64,000 nucleotides of DNA from an uncultured Roseibium sp. (GCF_947494555.1 NZ_CANLVF010000002.1:186001-250000), one strand, 5' to 3'. Positions 26,378 through 35,359 are shown, numbered from the stretch's first letter. Translations and numbers: made by a program. The notes: generated from the sequence alone by a model not told the origin.

Positions 26378-27460
26378 TCAGGTCCATTCCTCCAGCTCCG
26401 ACAGATATCCACTGATATCGCCAATATGTGCAAGCACCCATTCCGGGTCATAGTAGGTGTCGAGATAACGTTCTCCGCTGTCGCACATCAAGGTAACGAT
26501 TGAGCCCCGCTCACCAGCCGCAACCATATCACGCGCATAGTGCAGTACACCCCACAGATTGGTTCCCGTCGACGCCCCTGCCCTGCGCCCGATGCGCCCT
26601 TGAAGCCAATGGATCGTTGCCACGCTTGCGGCATCCGGCACCTTCATCATTTCGTCAATGACGTCCGGCTGAAACGAATGTTCGACCTCGGGCCGGCCAA
26701 TGCCTTCAATGCGGCTTGATTTGTCAGAAGTCAGCGTTCGATCCCCCGACTGAAAACTGTCATAAAAAACAGAGTCTTCGGGATCGACAACGGTCAGCGC
26801 CGTGTCATAACTCTTGTAGAGGATATACCGTCCAAGTGTTGCAGAGGTACCGCCGGTACCCGCGCTCATGACAATTCTGCGCGGTACAGGATGCGGCTCA
26901 AATTCCATCTGCCGAAAGATGCTCTCTGCAATGTTGTTGTTGCCCCGCCAGTCCGTCGCCCGTTCCGCATAGGTGAACTGGTCCATGAAATACCCGCCGA
27001 TCGAGCGCGCCAGGTCGACCGATGCATCGTGCATCTCCGGCGCAGAACCGACGTAGTGGATCTTTCCACCATAAAGTTCAATCAGGCGGATCTTGCTGTG
27101 GGCAGTGCTTTCAGGAACAACGGCGATAAACGGCGCGCCGATCATGCGCGCAAAATACGCCTCGGACACCGCCGTACTGCCGGAGGACGCCTCCACAATA
27201 GTGGTTCCCTCTTTGATCTTGCCGTTGCAAAGCGCGTACAGGAACAATGACCGTGCAAGCCGATGCTTCAGACTGCCGGTCGGATGGGTGCTTTCATCCT
27301 TGAGATATATATCGACGCCGTCGAGTTTCGGCACCTGTAGTTTGAACAAGTGCGTGTCGGCCGATCTATGTGCATCCGCATTGATCTTGCCAATCGCCCG
27401 GGCAACCCAATCGACCATGACTTCAGCGCTCTTCGTGTGATTCATCCGGTTAGATTTCAT
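26378..27460 (-). CDS. PLP-dependent cysteine synthase-family enzyme (Cds1-like)
   Basis: A 360-residue fold-type II PLP enzyme. The Schiff-base lysine is in HPTGSLKHRLARSLFLYALCNG (K65). It is followed by EASSGSTAVSEAYFARMIGAPF and the phosphate-binding glycine loop SAGTGGTSATLGRY. This signature, especially HPTGSLKHRLA, matches the Cds1 L-cysteine desulfhydrase group and not the classical CysK. I start at MKSNRM (27460); MNHTKS at 27445 is also possible and the TTG of the track is unlikely. It lies downstream of a degenerate HAD gene, separated by a 121-bp gap with a perfect inverted repeat, and is probably in the same operon. Confidence 0.83.
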   Translation of the reverse strand: MKSNRMNHTKSAEVMVDWVARAIGKINADAHRSADTHLFKLQVPKLDGVDIYLKDESTHPTGSLKHRLARSLFLYALCNGKIKEGTTIVEASSGSTAVSEAYFARMIGAPFIAVVPESTAHSKIRLIELYGGKIHYVGSAPEMHDASVDLARSIGGYFMDQFTYAERATDWRGNNNIAESIFRQMEFEPHPVPRRIVMSAGTGGTSATLGRYILYKSYDTALTVVDPEDSVFYDSFQSGDRTLTSDKSSRIEGIGRPEVEHSFQPDVIDEMMKVPDAASVATIHWLQGRIGRRAGASTGTNLWGVLHYARDMVAAGERGSIVTLMCDSGERYLDTYYDPEWVLAHIGDISGYLSELEEWT

Positions 27461-27489
27461 CACAAGTATGCTCAACGGCCAAGCCAGCG

Positions 27490-27523
27490 TGACCGGGAAC
27501 CTGACAAATTGCGTTCCCGGTCA
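27490..27523 (-). promoter_or_regulatory. Perfect 11-bp inverted repeat ahead of the Cds1-like gene
   Basis: TGACCGGGAAC (27490-27500) and GTTCCCGGTCA (27513-27523) with a 12-bp spacer lie 30 bp upstream of the PLP enzyme start. No T-run follows on the transcribed strand, so it is an operator or an RNA stem and not a terminator. Confidence 0.55.
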
Positions 27524-27581
27524 AACTGTTCATCATTCGGTCAACTCAAGGCATATCCGACGTACGACCGTTCTTTGGCAG

Positions 27582-28391
27582 TCACTCTGCCGCCGACAGC
27601 TTGCGCGCCGTCTCCCGGCGGATTTCGTATCGCATCAGTTGACTGAGGTCACTAGGCCCACCGACCGCTGTCATCTGGTCGAGGGACGACAGCGTTTCGC
27701 ACAAGGGTCTGGCAAAACTGTTTGCGGCACGCTCCGACAGATATCCGATCAGGCGGGCACCTTCGTTTTCCGCGGCGATGTGCCGATAGACGAGTGCCGT
27801 GGTGAGTGTCTCTGGTGAGATTAAGAGACTCGCATCAGAATCCTGGCAGACCCTGTGATCAGGAAACTTGGATTTTAGCTCACTCACAATGAGCGGCAAT
27901 TCGTTGTGTTCTGTTTCCCACTCCAGGTAGGCATTCAACTGTCCGATCGTCGCCTGTGTGCCAGCCAGGCAAACCCGCAGGGTAGCAGGACCGTTTTCAA
28001 TAACCGGGGCGATCTTTACAGGGTAACCGCTGTTCTGCACGACCTTCACTAGGTACTCATAAAGGTCATCTGAAAAACAATGTTCGTGTCGCTCGACAAT
28101 TTCATCGCCGCACCACAATTCAGCTCCCGACGAGACAAATATCCCTCTGAAAGCGCGGCGCACGCTGGACGGCACGCGTGTCATGAGCTCGTTGTAGCTA
28201 ACGCTTGTGATCAGGTAACACGGTCTGAGAAGTGCGAAACTGCGCAGATAGGCAGCAAAGTCATGATCCATCTGGCCGAATGTGCCAGTAACAATCGAAT
28301 TCAAATCAACAAGAAAAACGTTCTGTGAACCTGCATTACCCATTGCCTCTTCGGCGGTGTCCAATGAAATCACTTGGGCTTTGGAAAGCAT
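27582..28391 (-). CDS. HAD-IIB/phosphomannomutase-like protein with degenerate active site
   Basis: A 269-residue protein that aligns by eye with PMM/trehalose-phosphatase-type HAD proteins: VFLVDLNSIV (motif I), LITSVSYNELMTRVP (motif II), GIFVSSGAELW, and a cap region with IENGPATLRVCLAGT. Catalytic positions are changed: D29-x-N31 instead of DxD; the motif III Lys region reads ISPETLTTALVYRHI; motif IV reads LIGYLSERAANS instead of GDxxxxGND. It is probably not a phosphatase. The start at 28391 (MLSKAQV) has GGAGGAG upstream; the track start is 54 bases earlier. Next gene on the strand is the Cds1-like enzyme. Confidence 0.72.
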   Translation of the reverse strand: MLSKAQVISLDTAEEAMGNAGSQNVFLVDLNSIVTGTFGQMDHDFAAYLRSFALLRPCYLITSVSYNELMTRVPSSVRRAFRGIFVSSGAELWCGDEIVERHEHCFSDDLYEYLVKVVQNSGYPVKIAPVIENGPATLRVCLAGTQATIGQLNAYLEWETEHNELPLIVSELKSKFPDHRVCQDSDASLLISPETLTTALVYRHIAAENEGARLIGYLSERAANSFARPLCETLSSLDQMTAVGGPSDLSQLMRYEIRRETARKLSAAE

Positions 28392-28733
28392 TGCAATCTC
28401 CTCCAGTCCTTGGCTCTGATGAGGTGAATGCAAGACTGCGACCAAAAGATGCTTAACGTATACTCGACCTTTTTCCCTCTATTTCTCAGACTGTTAGAGC
28501 ATTTGCGTCAGTCAAACCCCGTTCAGGTGCTCGCTGATCGTGACAAGAAATGAAGTAGTTAGTCCCAAAACAGAACAAATTGACGTTTCACAATTCCCGT
28601 TACGGCACTTGTTTTAACTATGTGAATCAACGCTACCTTTTTACTTGTTGAATATTTTCAAACTCCTTGCGGAAAGACTCAGAAGTCAACTGGCAGAATC
28701 TAGGTGCGACGCTTGTCTGTGTTCGTCGTCCTC
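28392..28733. promoter_or_regulatory. 342-bp spacer upstream of the HAD gene
   Basis: AT-richer than its surroundings, with no gene. It contains the promoter of the HAD / PLP-enzyme pair on the minus strand and the 3' end of the LysR transcript. No clear terminator hairpin was seen. Confidence 0.35.
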
Positions 28734-29684
28734 TTACCCACCCCAGACAACGGCATCTTCGTGGCGTTTGATCAGGTGCCGGAGGTTTTCGAAACTCTTG
28801 GCGACATGTTGCGCGTATTTGTCCACGGCCGGCAGGTAAGGCGCGTCGGCCGGACGCAAGATACCCAATGCACGGTCCGGATGGGGGATCTGGAACGGTA
28901 GAGCGGTCATGGTCCTCTCCTTCCGGTAGGCAAACACTACACTGTGCGGCAAGACGGTCAGGGCATTGGTGCGGGTCATATAATTGATCACGCTGGCAAG
29001 CGACCCGCCTGAATAACGGACTTTGATTTCGGTGGCACCGAGCGAAAGCAGGATAGAGTGAAGATCAGCGTAGAGCGGGCTGCCAGGCGGAGGCGCGATC
29101 CATGGATATTCGAGCAATTCCTGCGCCCCTGTCCTGCGATTGCCCAAGAGCGGATGCAGGGCGCTGCAAGCGACAACATTCCGTCCCGGCAGGATTTCGT
29201 CAAACACAAGGCCTGAGCCTTCTCCCAGTATATCGATCGGGCAGATTGCAAGATCGATACGGTCCGCATGAATGGCTTCGCGCAGATCCCGGACATAACC
29301 GTAGCTCTGGTCGACCCGGATTTCCGGGTAACTGTTCTGGAACTCCGCCGTCATGCTGGAAATGAGCGCATCCATGAAAAACGGCGTTCCGCCAACCCGC
29401 ACGGTCCCTGCCTTGCCTTCCTGAAAGTTCTGAACCGTTTCCGAAGCCTTGCGCGAGGCCGACAGCATTACCATTCCCTGATCGGCCAGGGCCTGCGCCA
29501 GCGGAGTTGGCAGTAGCGGCCGCTGTCCTTTCTGGAACAACGGTTCTCCCAGTCGCTTTTCCAGCGAAGAGAGCGTGCGCGAGACCGCCGGCTGGGTCAT
29601 GCCGAGCATTTCGGCGCCTTCCGTCACGCTGCCGGTCTGAACGACGGCCGCGAGCTGTATCAGATGTCGCTCGTCAAGTTTCAT
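28734..29684 (-). CDS. LysR-family regulator of the aromatic-catabolic island
   Basis: A 316-residue LTTR. The winged helix-turn-helix is typical (LAAVVQTGSVTEGAEMLGMTQPAVSRTLSSLEKRLGEPLF), followed by a substrate-binding domain beginning VRVGGTPFFM. It is transcribed away from the first intradiol dioxygenase across a 97-bp gap, the usual geometry for an LTTR that activates its neighbour in response to a pathway intermediate. A T-N11-A box overlaps its own start, which would allow autoregulation. The inducer is unknown. Confidence 0.92.
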   Translation of the reverse strand: MKLDERHLIQLAAVVQTGSVTEGAEMLGMTQPAVSRTLSSLEKRLGEPLFQKGQRPLLPTPLAQALADQGMVMLSASRKASETVQNFQEGKAGTVRVGGTPFFMDALISSMTAEFQNSYPEIRVDQSYGYVRDLREAIHADRIDLAICPIDILGEGSGLVFDEILPGRNVVACSALHPLLGNRRTGAQELLEYPWIAPPPGSPLYADLHSILLSLGATEIKVRYSGGSLASVINYMTRTNALTVLPHSVVFAYRKERTMTALPFQIPHPDRALGILRPADAPYLPAVDKYAQHVAKSFENLRHLIKRHEDAVVWGG

Positions 29685-29697
29685 AGCAATTTGTTAT
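29683..29697. promoter_or_regulatory. Putative LysR box (T-N11-A)
   Basis: ATAGCAATTTGTTAT is a nearly perfect 15-bp palindrome containing T-N11-A. It lies between the LysR start codon and the divergent dioxygenase gene, where an LTTR would bind. Confidence 0.5.
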
Positions 29698-29781
29698 AAA
29701 CTTGAGCTCAGAAATCATCAACTGCACCGTCGTTCCCGATAATTTTTCCCAAAGGTCAGGAAATGACCATTGGGAGGAACC

Positions 29782-30657
29782 ATGGCCGGGATGTCCGACA
29801 TCGCTTATTTCAAGACGGAAACGTCCGACCGGCTTTTTGCCGAGCGGCTCGATACGACTTCGGATGAGCGGCTTGCCCTGGTGCTGAGCAAGGTTGCGGA
29901 ACACCTTCACGCCATCATCCGGGAAACCCGCCCGACCCTGAACGACTGGCGCGCAACGATCGAATTCCTGACGGAAGTCGGTCACCTGTGCGACGACCGG
30001 CGTCAGGAATGGGTTCTGGTGTCAGACCTTCTGGGCATGTCCACGCTTGTCGACGCGCTCAATTCGGACCGGCCACAAAGAGCGACTCCGAACACGATGC
30101 GCGGGCCGTTTTACCGCCCGGACGCACCGCTGATGCAGCACGGTGAAAACATCTCGCTCGACGGTGCGGGAACACCAGTCGACGTCACCCTCCGCCTCAT
30201 GGACCTGGACGACCGGCCCCTCGCCGGGGCGCGCGTCGAAACCTGGCAGGCCAACGCGCAAGGGTTTTATGAAAACCAGCAGCCCGACCTGCAGCCGGAA
30301 CACAATCTGCGCGGCCATTTCGTTTCAGATGATGCCGGCCGCGTCACTTACCGCACCATCCGCCCGTCCGGTTACGAAGTGCCGAAAGACGGACCACTCG
30401 GAGATCTTCTCGCAAAACTTGGTGCGCCGCTTTGCCGGCCCGCTCATGTCTATTTCCAGGTGACGGCTGACGGGTTCGAAACGCTGACGACACAGATCTT
30501 CGACGGCGACGATCCGAACCTTGGCAAAGACCCGCTCTTCAGCGTCAAGCCCGGGCTCATCGGCCACTTCAAGGAAGCCGATGTAGGGCCGGACGCAGCG
30601 CTCAAACTCGACATTGTTTTCCACCTGAACCCGGCCAGACAGGAGCTTGGCGCATGA
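29782..30657 (+). CDS. Intradiol ring-cleavage dioxygenase (hydroxyquinol 1,2-dioxygenase-like), atypical iron site
   Basis: A 291-residue protein with the N-terminal helical dimerisation domain (about 25-105) and the beta-sandwich catalytic domain of catechol/hydroxyquinol 1,2-dioxygenases (GPFYRPDAP; VETWQANAQGFYENQQ; HNLRGHF; GYEVPKDGP). These enzymes cleave an ortho-diol ring with Fe(III) held by Tyr, Tyr, His, His. Here the HxH ligand pair reads RPAHVYF: H222 is kept but the second His is Y224, so catalysis is uncertain. Start at 29782 with GGAGG upstream. It overlaps the maleylacetate reductase gene by ATGA. The intact paralogue lies at 38275. Confidence 0.88.
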   Translation: MAGMSDIAYFKTETSDRLFAERLDTTSDERLALVLSKVAEHLHAIIRETRPTLNDWRATIEFLTEVGHLCDDRRQEWVLVSDLLGMSTLVDALNSDRPQRATPNTMRGPFYRPDAPLMQHGENISLDGAGTPVDVTLRLMDLDDRPLAGARVETWQANAQGFYENQQPDLQPEHNLRGHFVSDDAGRVTYRTIRPSGYEVPKDGPLGDLLAKLGAPLCRPAHVYFQVTADGFETLTTQIFDGDDPNLGKDPLFSVKPGLIGHFKEADVGPDAALKLDIVFHLNPARQELGA

Positions 30658-31715
30658 CCCGCGTCTTCACCTACAGAGGCAGCGCAGCCCATATCGTTTT
30701 CGGTGCCGGCAAGCGTGCCGAAACAGGTGCCTGGGTGGAAAAGCTCGGCTGCCGGAAAGCCCTGGTTCTGTCGACGCCGCATCAGGCGAACGATGCCGCA
30801 CAGCTTGCCGAAGAGCTTGGGGCCCTTGCCGTCGGTGTCTTTACGAAAGCAGCCATGCACACGCCCGTCGAGGTCACCGAAGAGGCCATGGAGATTGTAA
30901 AGACGTCCGGTGCGGACTGCGTTGTTTCGCTCGGCGGCGGCTCCACGACCGGCCTTGGCAAGGCAATTGCCTACCGCACCGACCTGCCCCAGATCGTGAT
31001 CCCGACAACCTATGCCGGGTCCGAGGTGACGCCGATCCTCGGCCAGACGGAAGGCGGCCGCAAGACGACGGTACGCGGCGGCAGCATCTTGCCGGAGGTC
31101 GTCATCTACGACCCGGACCTGACAACGGGGTTGCCGCTAGCCATGACAATCACCAGCGGCCTGAACGCCATGGCCCATGCCGCCGAAGCCCTCTACGCAC
31201 AGGACCGCAATCCTGTTTCCAGTCTGATGGCGGCCGAAGGTCTGGCCGCGTTCAGCGAGGCTCTGCCTTTGCTCAAGGCGGATCCGGCAGATACCGAGGC
31301 CCGCTCTGCAGCGCTCTATGGTGCGTGGCTCTGCGGCACGGTCCTCGGTGCTGTCGGCATGGCGCTGCATCACAAGATCTGCCACACGCTCGGTGGCAGT
31401 TTCGATACACCGCACGCGGAAACCCACGCCATCATGCTTCCGCACACGGTCGGCTTCAATGCGGGTGCGGTTCCAGAACAGTTGCAGCCGATTGCCGATC
31501 TTTTCGGGGCGGCACCAGGTGCGGGTCTCTTCGATTTCTCGGCACGTATCGGCGCACCGCTGGCGCTCAAGGACCTTGGCCTGAGCGAGGCAGACCTTGA
31601 TCGCGCCGCCGACATTGCGACCGAAAACCCGTACTGGAACCCGCGCCCGATCGACCGCGCGTCCATCCGTCATCTGCTGCAGGACGCCTGGGAAGGGACG
31701 CGTCCCGCGATCTGA
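30654..31715 (+). CDS. Maleylacetate reductase
   Basis: A 353-residue iron-containing-ADH-superfamily enzyme that reduces maleylacetate to 3-oxoadipate with NAD(P)H, the step after hydroxyquinol ring cleavage. Evidence: VFGAGKRAETG, the nucleotide-binding SLGGGSTTGLGKAIAY, IPTTYAGSEVTPI and the metal-site-region MALHHKICHTLGGSFDTPHAETHAI. Length matches known maleylacetate reductases. The start overlaps the dioxygenase stop by 4 bp, so the two are co-translated. This gene fixes the pathway as hydroxyquinol-type and not classical beta-ketoadipate. Confidence 0.93.
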   Translation: MTRVFTYRGSAAHIVFGAGKRAETGAWVEKLGCRKALVLSTPHQANDAAQLAEELGALAVGVFTKAAMHTPVEVTEEAMEIVKTSGADCVVSLGGGSTTGLGKAIAYRTDLPQIVIPTTYAGSEVTPILGQTEGGRKTTVRGGSILPEVVIYDPDLTTGLPLAMTITSGLNAMAHAAEALYAQDRNPVSSLMAAEGLAAFSEALPLLKADPADTEARSAALYGAWLCGTVLGAVGMALHHKICHTLGGSFDTPHAETHAIMLPHTVGFNAGAVPEQLQPIADLFGAAPGAGLFDFSARIGAPLALKDLGLSEADLDRAADIATENPYWNPRPIDRASIRHLLQDAWEGTRPAI

Positions 31716-31739
31716 TCACCTGGTCTGGGAGGAACCAAC

Positions 31740-33020
31740 ATGTTGAATAGACGCACATTCCTGAAATCGACCGCGGCAACGGCCGCCCTTGCAGGCTCAT
31801 CGGGTCTCGCCCTGCCGGCCCGCGCGCAGGGAACGCCGATCAAGCTCGGCTATGTCAGCCCGCAAACCGGCCCTCTCGCCGCTTTCGCCGAAGCGGATAA
31901 CTTCATTATCAGCGGTTTCAACGCGGCAGCGAAAGCCGAGGGCCTCAATATCGAGGTGATCGTCAAGGACAGCCAGTCGAACCCCAACCGGGCGGCGGAA
32001 GTCGCCCGCGAACTGATCATCGACGATGAAATCAACCTGATGCTGGTGGCCTCCACGCCGGAAACCACCAATCCGGTCACCACCACGTGCGAGAGCGAAG
32101 AGATCCCCTGCATCTCGACGGTCGCGCCCTGGCAGCCCTGGTTCATCGGCCAGCAGGGCAACCCCGGCGATCCGGGCAGCTGGGAACCGTTCTACTATTC
32201 CTACCATTTCTTCTGGGGCCTGGAGGATGTGATCGCAGTCTTCACCAACATGTGGGGACAGCTCGACACCAACAAGCAAGTCGGCGGCCTCTTCCCCAAT
32301 GACGGCGACGGCAATGCCTGGGGCGATCCGAATGTCGGCTTTCCGCCGGTGCTTGAAAAGCTCGGCTACGGCCTGACCGACCCGGGACGCTACCAGAACC
32401 TGACCGACGATTTCACCGCGCAGATTAACGCCTTCAAACAGGCGAAGGCTGAAATCGTCACGGGCGTGATGATCCCGCCGGATTTCACGACTTTCTGGAC
32501 ACAGGCCAAGCAGCAGGGTTTCACGCCGAAAGTCGCCTCGATCGGCAAGGCGATTCTGTTCCCGCAAACCGTCGAAGCACTCGGCGATGCCGGCAATAAT
32601 CTCTCGTCGGAAGTCTGGTGGAGCCCGACGCACCCGTTCTCGTCCTCGCTCACGGGCGAAAGCTCCGGCCAGCTCGCATCGGGTTTCACCGAGGCCACTG
32701 GACGTCCCTGGACACAGCCCATCGGCTTTGTCCACGCGCTGTTCGAACTGGCGGTGGATGTCATGAAGCGCGCCAACGATCCGACGGACGCCGACGAGGT
32801 CTCGGAAGTCATCGCGGCGACGAAACTCAATACGATCGTCGGCCCGATCGCCTGGGACGGAATAGGGCTGCCACCGTTTGCTCAGAAGAACGTTGCCAAG
32901 ACGCCACTGGTCGGCGGTCAGTGGCGCCTGAAAGACGGCGGCGGCTACGACCTGGTCATCACAGACAACCAGACCGCGCCGGATATTCCGACCGGCGGCA
33001 AGATGGAACCGATCACCTGA
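31740..33020 (+). CDS. ABC transporter substrate-binding protein, branched-chain amino acid/aromatic type
   Basis: A 426-residue periplasmic protein with a Tat-type signal (NRRTFLKSTAATAALAG, cleavage near PARAQ). Family 5/6 binding-protein fold: IKLGYVSPQTGPLAAFAEAD, NPNRAAEVARELIIDDEINLMLVAST. In aromatic-degradation loci such proteins bind aromatic acids or their breakdown products and not amino acids. It is followed by both ATPases and both permeases of the same system, so the importer is complete. GGAGG lies just upstream of the ATG. Confidence 0.9.
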   Translation: MLNRRTFLKSTAATAALAGSSGLALPARAQGTPIKLGYVSPQTGPLAAFAEADNFIISGFNAAAKAEGLNIEVIVKDSQSNPNRAAEVARELIIDDEINLMLVASTPETTNPVTTTCESEEIPCISTVAPWQPWFIGQQGNPGDPGSWEPFYYSYHFFWGLEDVIAVFTNMWGQLDTNKQVGGLFPNDGDGNAWGDPNVGFPPVLEKLGYGLTDPGRYQNLTDDFTAQINAFKQAKAEIVTGVMIPPDFTTFWTQAKQQGFTPKVASIGKAILFPQTVEALGDAGNNLSSEVWWSPTHPFSSSLTGESSGQLASGFTEATGRPWTQPIGFVHALFELAVDVMKRANDPTDADEVSEVIAATKLNTIVGPIAWDGIGLPPFAQKNVAKTPLVGGQWRLKDGGGYDLVITDNQTAPDIPTGGKMEPIT

Positions 33021-33072
33021 TTTCCGGCAGGCGTGGACCCTGTGTCTGCGCCCGGCCTGAGGGAGTGACCCA

Positions 33073-33792
33073 ATGACGATCCTGGCGCTGGACAATGTGT
33101 CGAAAGCCTTTGGTGCGCTGCGCGTTTCGCAACACATAACCTTTGATCTCGCCCAAGGCGAGGCATTGGGTGTGATCGGACCGAACGGTGCCGGCAAATC
33201 AACCTTGTTCAACCTCATCACCGGCAATCTGCCGGTCGATGAGGGCCGGATCACGTTTCTCGGACATGACGTGACCCATGTCCCGCCGATGGAACGGTGC
33301 CTCAGTGGACTGGGGCGTACATTCCAGATCCCGCAACCTTTTGAAAAGTTGACGGTTTTCGAAAACCTCATCGTTGCCGGAGCTTTCGGCAACAGTTTGC
33401 CGGAAAGCGCCGTTTCCGATGAATGCGCGGACATCCTGGTCGAGACGGGACTGATCGGCAAGGCCAATGAAGTCGCCGGGCGTCTCAGCCTTCTGGAGCG
33501 CAAACGCCTGGAACTTGCCCGCGCCTTGGCGACCCGGCCCAAAGTGCTTCTGCTTGACGAGATCGCAGGCGGGCTCACGGAAGGCGAATGCCACGCGCTT
33601 GTCTCGACCATCAGGAAAATTCATGTGGGCGGCATGTCGATCATCTGGATCGAGCACGTACTTCACGCCCTCACCTCCATCGCCGAACGCCTGCTCGTGC
33701 TCGACTTCGGCAAGGTGATCGGCATCGGCGAGCCGGAGGCCATCATGAACTCGCAGGAAGTGCGGGAAATCTACCTCGGGATCGATGTGTGA
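33073..33792 (+). CDS. ABC transporter ATP-binding protein (LivG-type)
   Basis: A 239-residue ATPase. Walker A GPNGAGKST, a Q-loop region LGRTFQIPQPFEKLTVFENL and Walker B VLLLDEIAGGLT. The signature is degenerate: RLSLLERKRLELARAL has LSLLERKR where LivG usually has LSGGEQRR-like text, which is seen in some members. LivG- and LivF-type ATPases work as a heterodimer. The stop overlaps the next ATG (TGATG). Confidence 0.9.
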   Translation: MTILALDNVSKAFGALRVSQHITFDLAQGEALGVIGPNGAGKSTLFNLITGNLPVDEGRITFLGHDVTHVPPMERCLSGLGRTFQIPQPFEKLTVFENLIVAGAFGNSLPESAVSDECADILVETGLIGKANEVAGRLSLLERKRLELARALATRPKVLLLDEIAGGLTEGECHALVSTIRKIHVGGMSIIWIEHVLHALTSIAERLLVLDFGKVIGIGEPEAIMNSQEVREIYLGIDV

Positions 33793-34499
33793 TGGCACTG
33801 CTTCAGACAGACAATCTGACCGCCCACTATGGCGACTTCCAGGCACTCTTCGGGGTCGATATCCGGCTTGAGGAAGGCGAGACAGTGGCGATCATCGGCG
33901 CAAACGGGGCCGGCAAGACCACGCTGATGCGTTCCATCTCCGGAGTTCTGACCAACCGGGCGGATGCGATCACATTCGAGAACGACCGGATTGGTTCCGC
34001 CCATGCGGCGGATATCGTGAAAAAGGGCATTGCCATGGTGCCCGAAGGCCGAAAACTCTTTCCTTCACTCAGCGTGGAGGAAAATCTCCTCATTGGCGCG
34101 CATGGCCGCAAAGTCACGGGAATCTGGACGCTTGAAACTGTCTACGAGATGTTCCCGGTCCTCAAGGAGCGCAGGCTCAATCCCGGCACCGCCCTTTCCG
34201 GCGGCCAGCAGCAGATGGTGGCGATCGGACGGGCGCTGATGTCCAACCCGCGCGTGCTTTTGTGCGATGAGATCAGCCTGGGCCTTGCGCCGGTGATCAT
34301 CAGGGACATCTACGCCGCGCTTCCGAAGATCAAGGCGTCCGGCACCTCCATCGTGGTGGTGGAACAGGATATCGGCCAGGCGCTGAAAGTCGCCGACCGT
34401 GTCTACTGCATGATGGAAGGGCGGATCACGCTGGAAGGCGCTCCCTCCGATCTCAGCCGCGATGCCATTCACAACGCCTATTTCGGAGCAGCCGCATGA
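33792..34499 (+). CDS. ABC transporter ATP-binding protein (LivF-type)
   Basis: A 235-residue ATPase, with Walker A GANGAGKTT, signature LSGGQQQM and Walker B VLLCDEISLGLAP, and the LivF hallmark region IVVVEQDIGQALKVADRVYCMMEGRI. The track ORF starts 204 bases too early; the ATG at 33792 overlaps the LivG-type stop codon and begins at the conserved N-terminus (MALLQTDNLTAHYGDF). It overlaps the permease gene by 4 bp. Confidence 0.92.
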   Translation: MALLQTDNLTAHYGDFQALFGVDIRLEEGETVAIIGANGAGKTTLMRSISGVLTNRADAITFENDRIGSAHAADIVKKGIAMVPEGRKLFPSLSVEENLLIGAHGRKVTGIWTLETVYEMFPVLKERRLNPGTALSGGQQQMVAIGRALMSNPRVLLCDEISLGLAPVIIRDIYAALPKIKASGTSIVVVEQDIGQALKVADRVYCMMEGRITLEGAPSDLSRDAIHNAYFGAAA

Positions 34500-35359
34500 T
34501 CTGGGTCGACACAATCGTCCAAGGGGTCCTGCTCGGCGGCCTCTATGCCCTCTTTGCCGCGGGCCTCAGTCTCGTTTTCGGGATCATGCGGCTCGTGAAC
34601 CTTGCCCATGGCGATTTCATCGTTATGGCCGCGTACCTGATCCTGGTTCTCGTAACGTTGCTCGGTATCGATCCGTTCCTGGCGGCCCTGATATCGGCTC
34701 CGATCCTGTTTGGCATTGGCTGGCTGCTGCAGATGCATGTTCTCAACCGGACACTCGGGCCGGACATCCTGCCGCCACTGCTCGTGACCTTCGGCCTGTC
34801 CATCGTGATCCAGAACGCGCTTCTGGAAGGCTTTTCCGCCGACAGCCAGCGCCTTTCCGTCGGTCAGCTCGAAACAGCGTCTCTTGCGCTTGGTCCGGTC
34901 AATGTCGGCGTCATGCCGCTGCTCACGTTCGTTTCCGCAGTTATGGTGATCATTGGGCTCAACAAGATTTTCTACAGCACGTCGCTTGGCCGGGCCTTCC
35001 GCGCAACCTCGGATGACGCCGTCACGGCGAGCCTGATGGGCATCCGACCTAACAACATCTTCGCAACCGCAACCGGGATCGCAATGGTCGTCGTGACGAT
35101 TGCCGCCCTCTATCTCGGAACCCGCGCCAATTTCGACCCGACGGTCGGCCCTGCGCGCCTGATCTATGCCTTCGAGGCCGTGATTATCGGCGGTCTCGGC
35201 TCGCTCTGGGGCACGCTTGCCGGCGGTATCATCATCGGCGTTGCGCAGACGCTGGGAGCCGCCATCAACCCGGAATGGCAGATCCTTGCCGGTCATGTCG
35301 CCTTTGTCATCGTCCTGTTGCTCAGACCACGCGGTTTGTTCCCGCGGGCCGTGGATTAA
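34496..35359 (+). CDS. ABC transporter permease (LivH-type)
   Basis: A 287-residue membrane protein with about eight helices. LLGGLYALFAAGLSLVFGIMRLVNLAHGDFI is the strongly conserved LivH N-terminus; the cytoplasmic coupling region RAFRATSDDAVTASLMGI and a C-terminal GGLGSLWGTLAGGIIIG follow. It pairs with the LivM-type permease downstream, 11 bp away. It sits inside the aromatic-catabolic operon. Confidence 0.93.
   Translation: MIWVDTIVQGVLLGGLYALFAAGLSLVFGIMRLVNLAHGDFIVMAAYLILVLVTLLGIDPFLAALISAPILFGIGWLLQMHVLNRTLGPDILPPLLVTFGLSIVIQNALLEGFSADSQRLSVGQLETASLALGPVNVGVMPLLTFVSAVMVIIGLNKIFYSTSLGRAFRATSDDAVTASLMGIRPNNIFATATGIAMVVVTIAALYLGTRANFDPTVGPARLIYAFEAVIIGGLGSLWGTLAGGIIIGVAQTLGAAINPEWQILAGHVAFVIVLLLRPRGLFPRAVD

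Noticed and set aside
31797-33611. 604-residue minus-strand ORF opposite the binding protein and LivG-type genes
   Set aside because: High-GC shadow of two clear plus-strand genes with strong family motifs.
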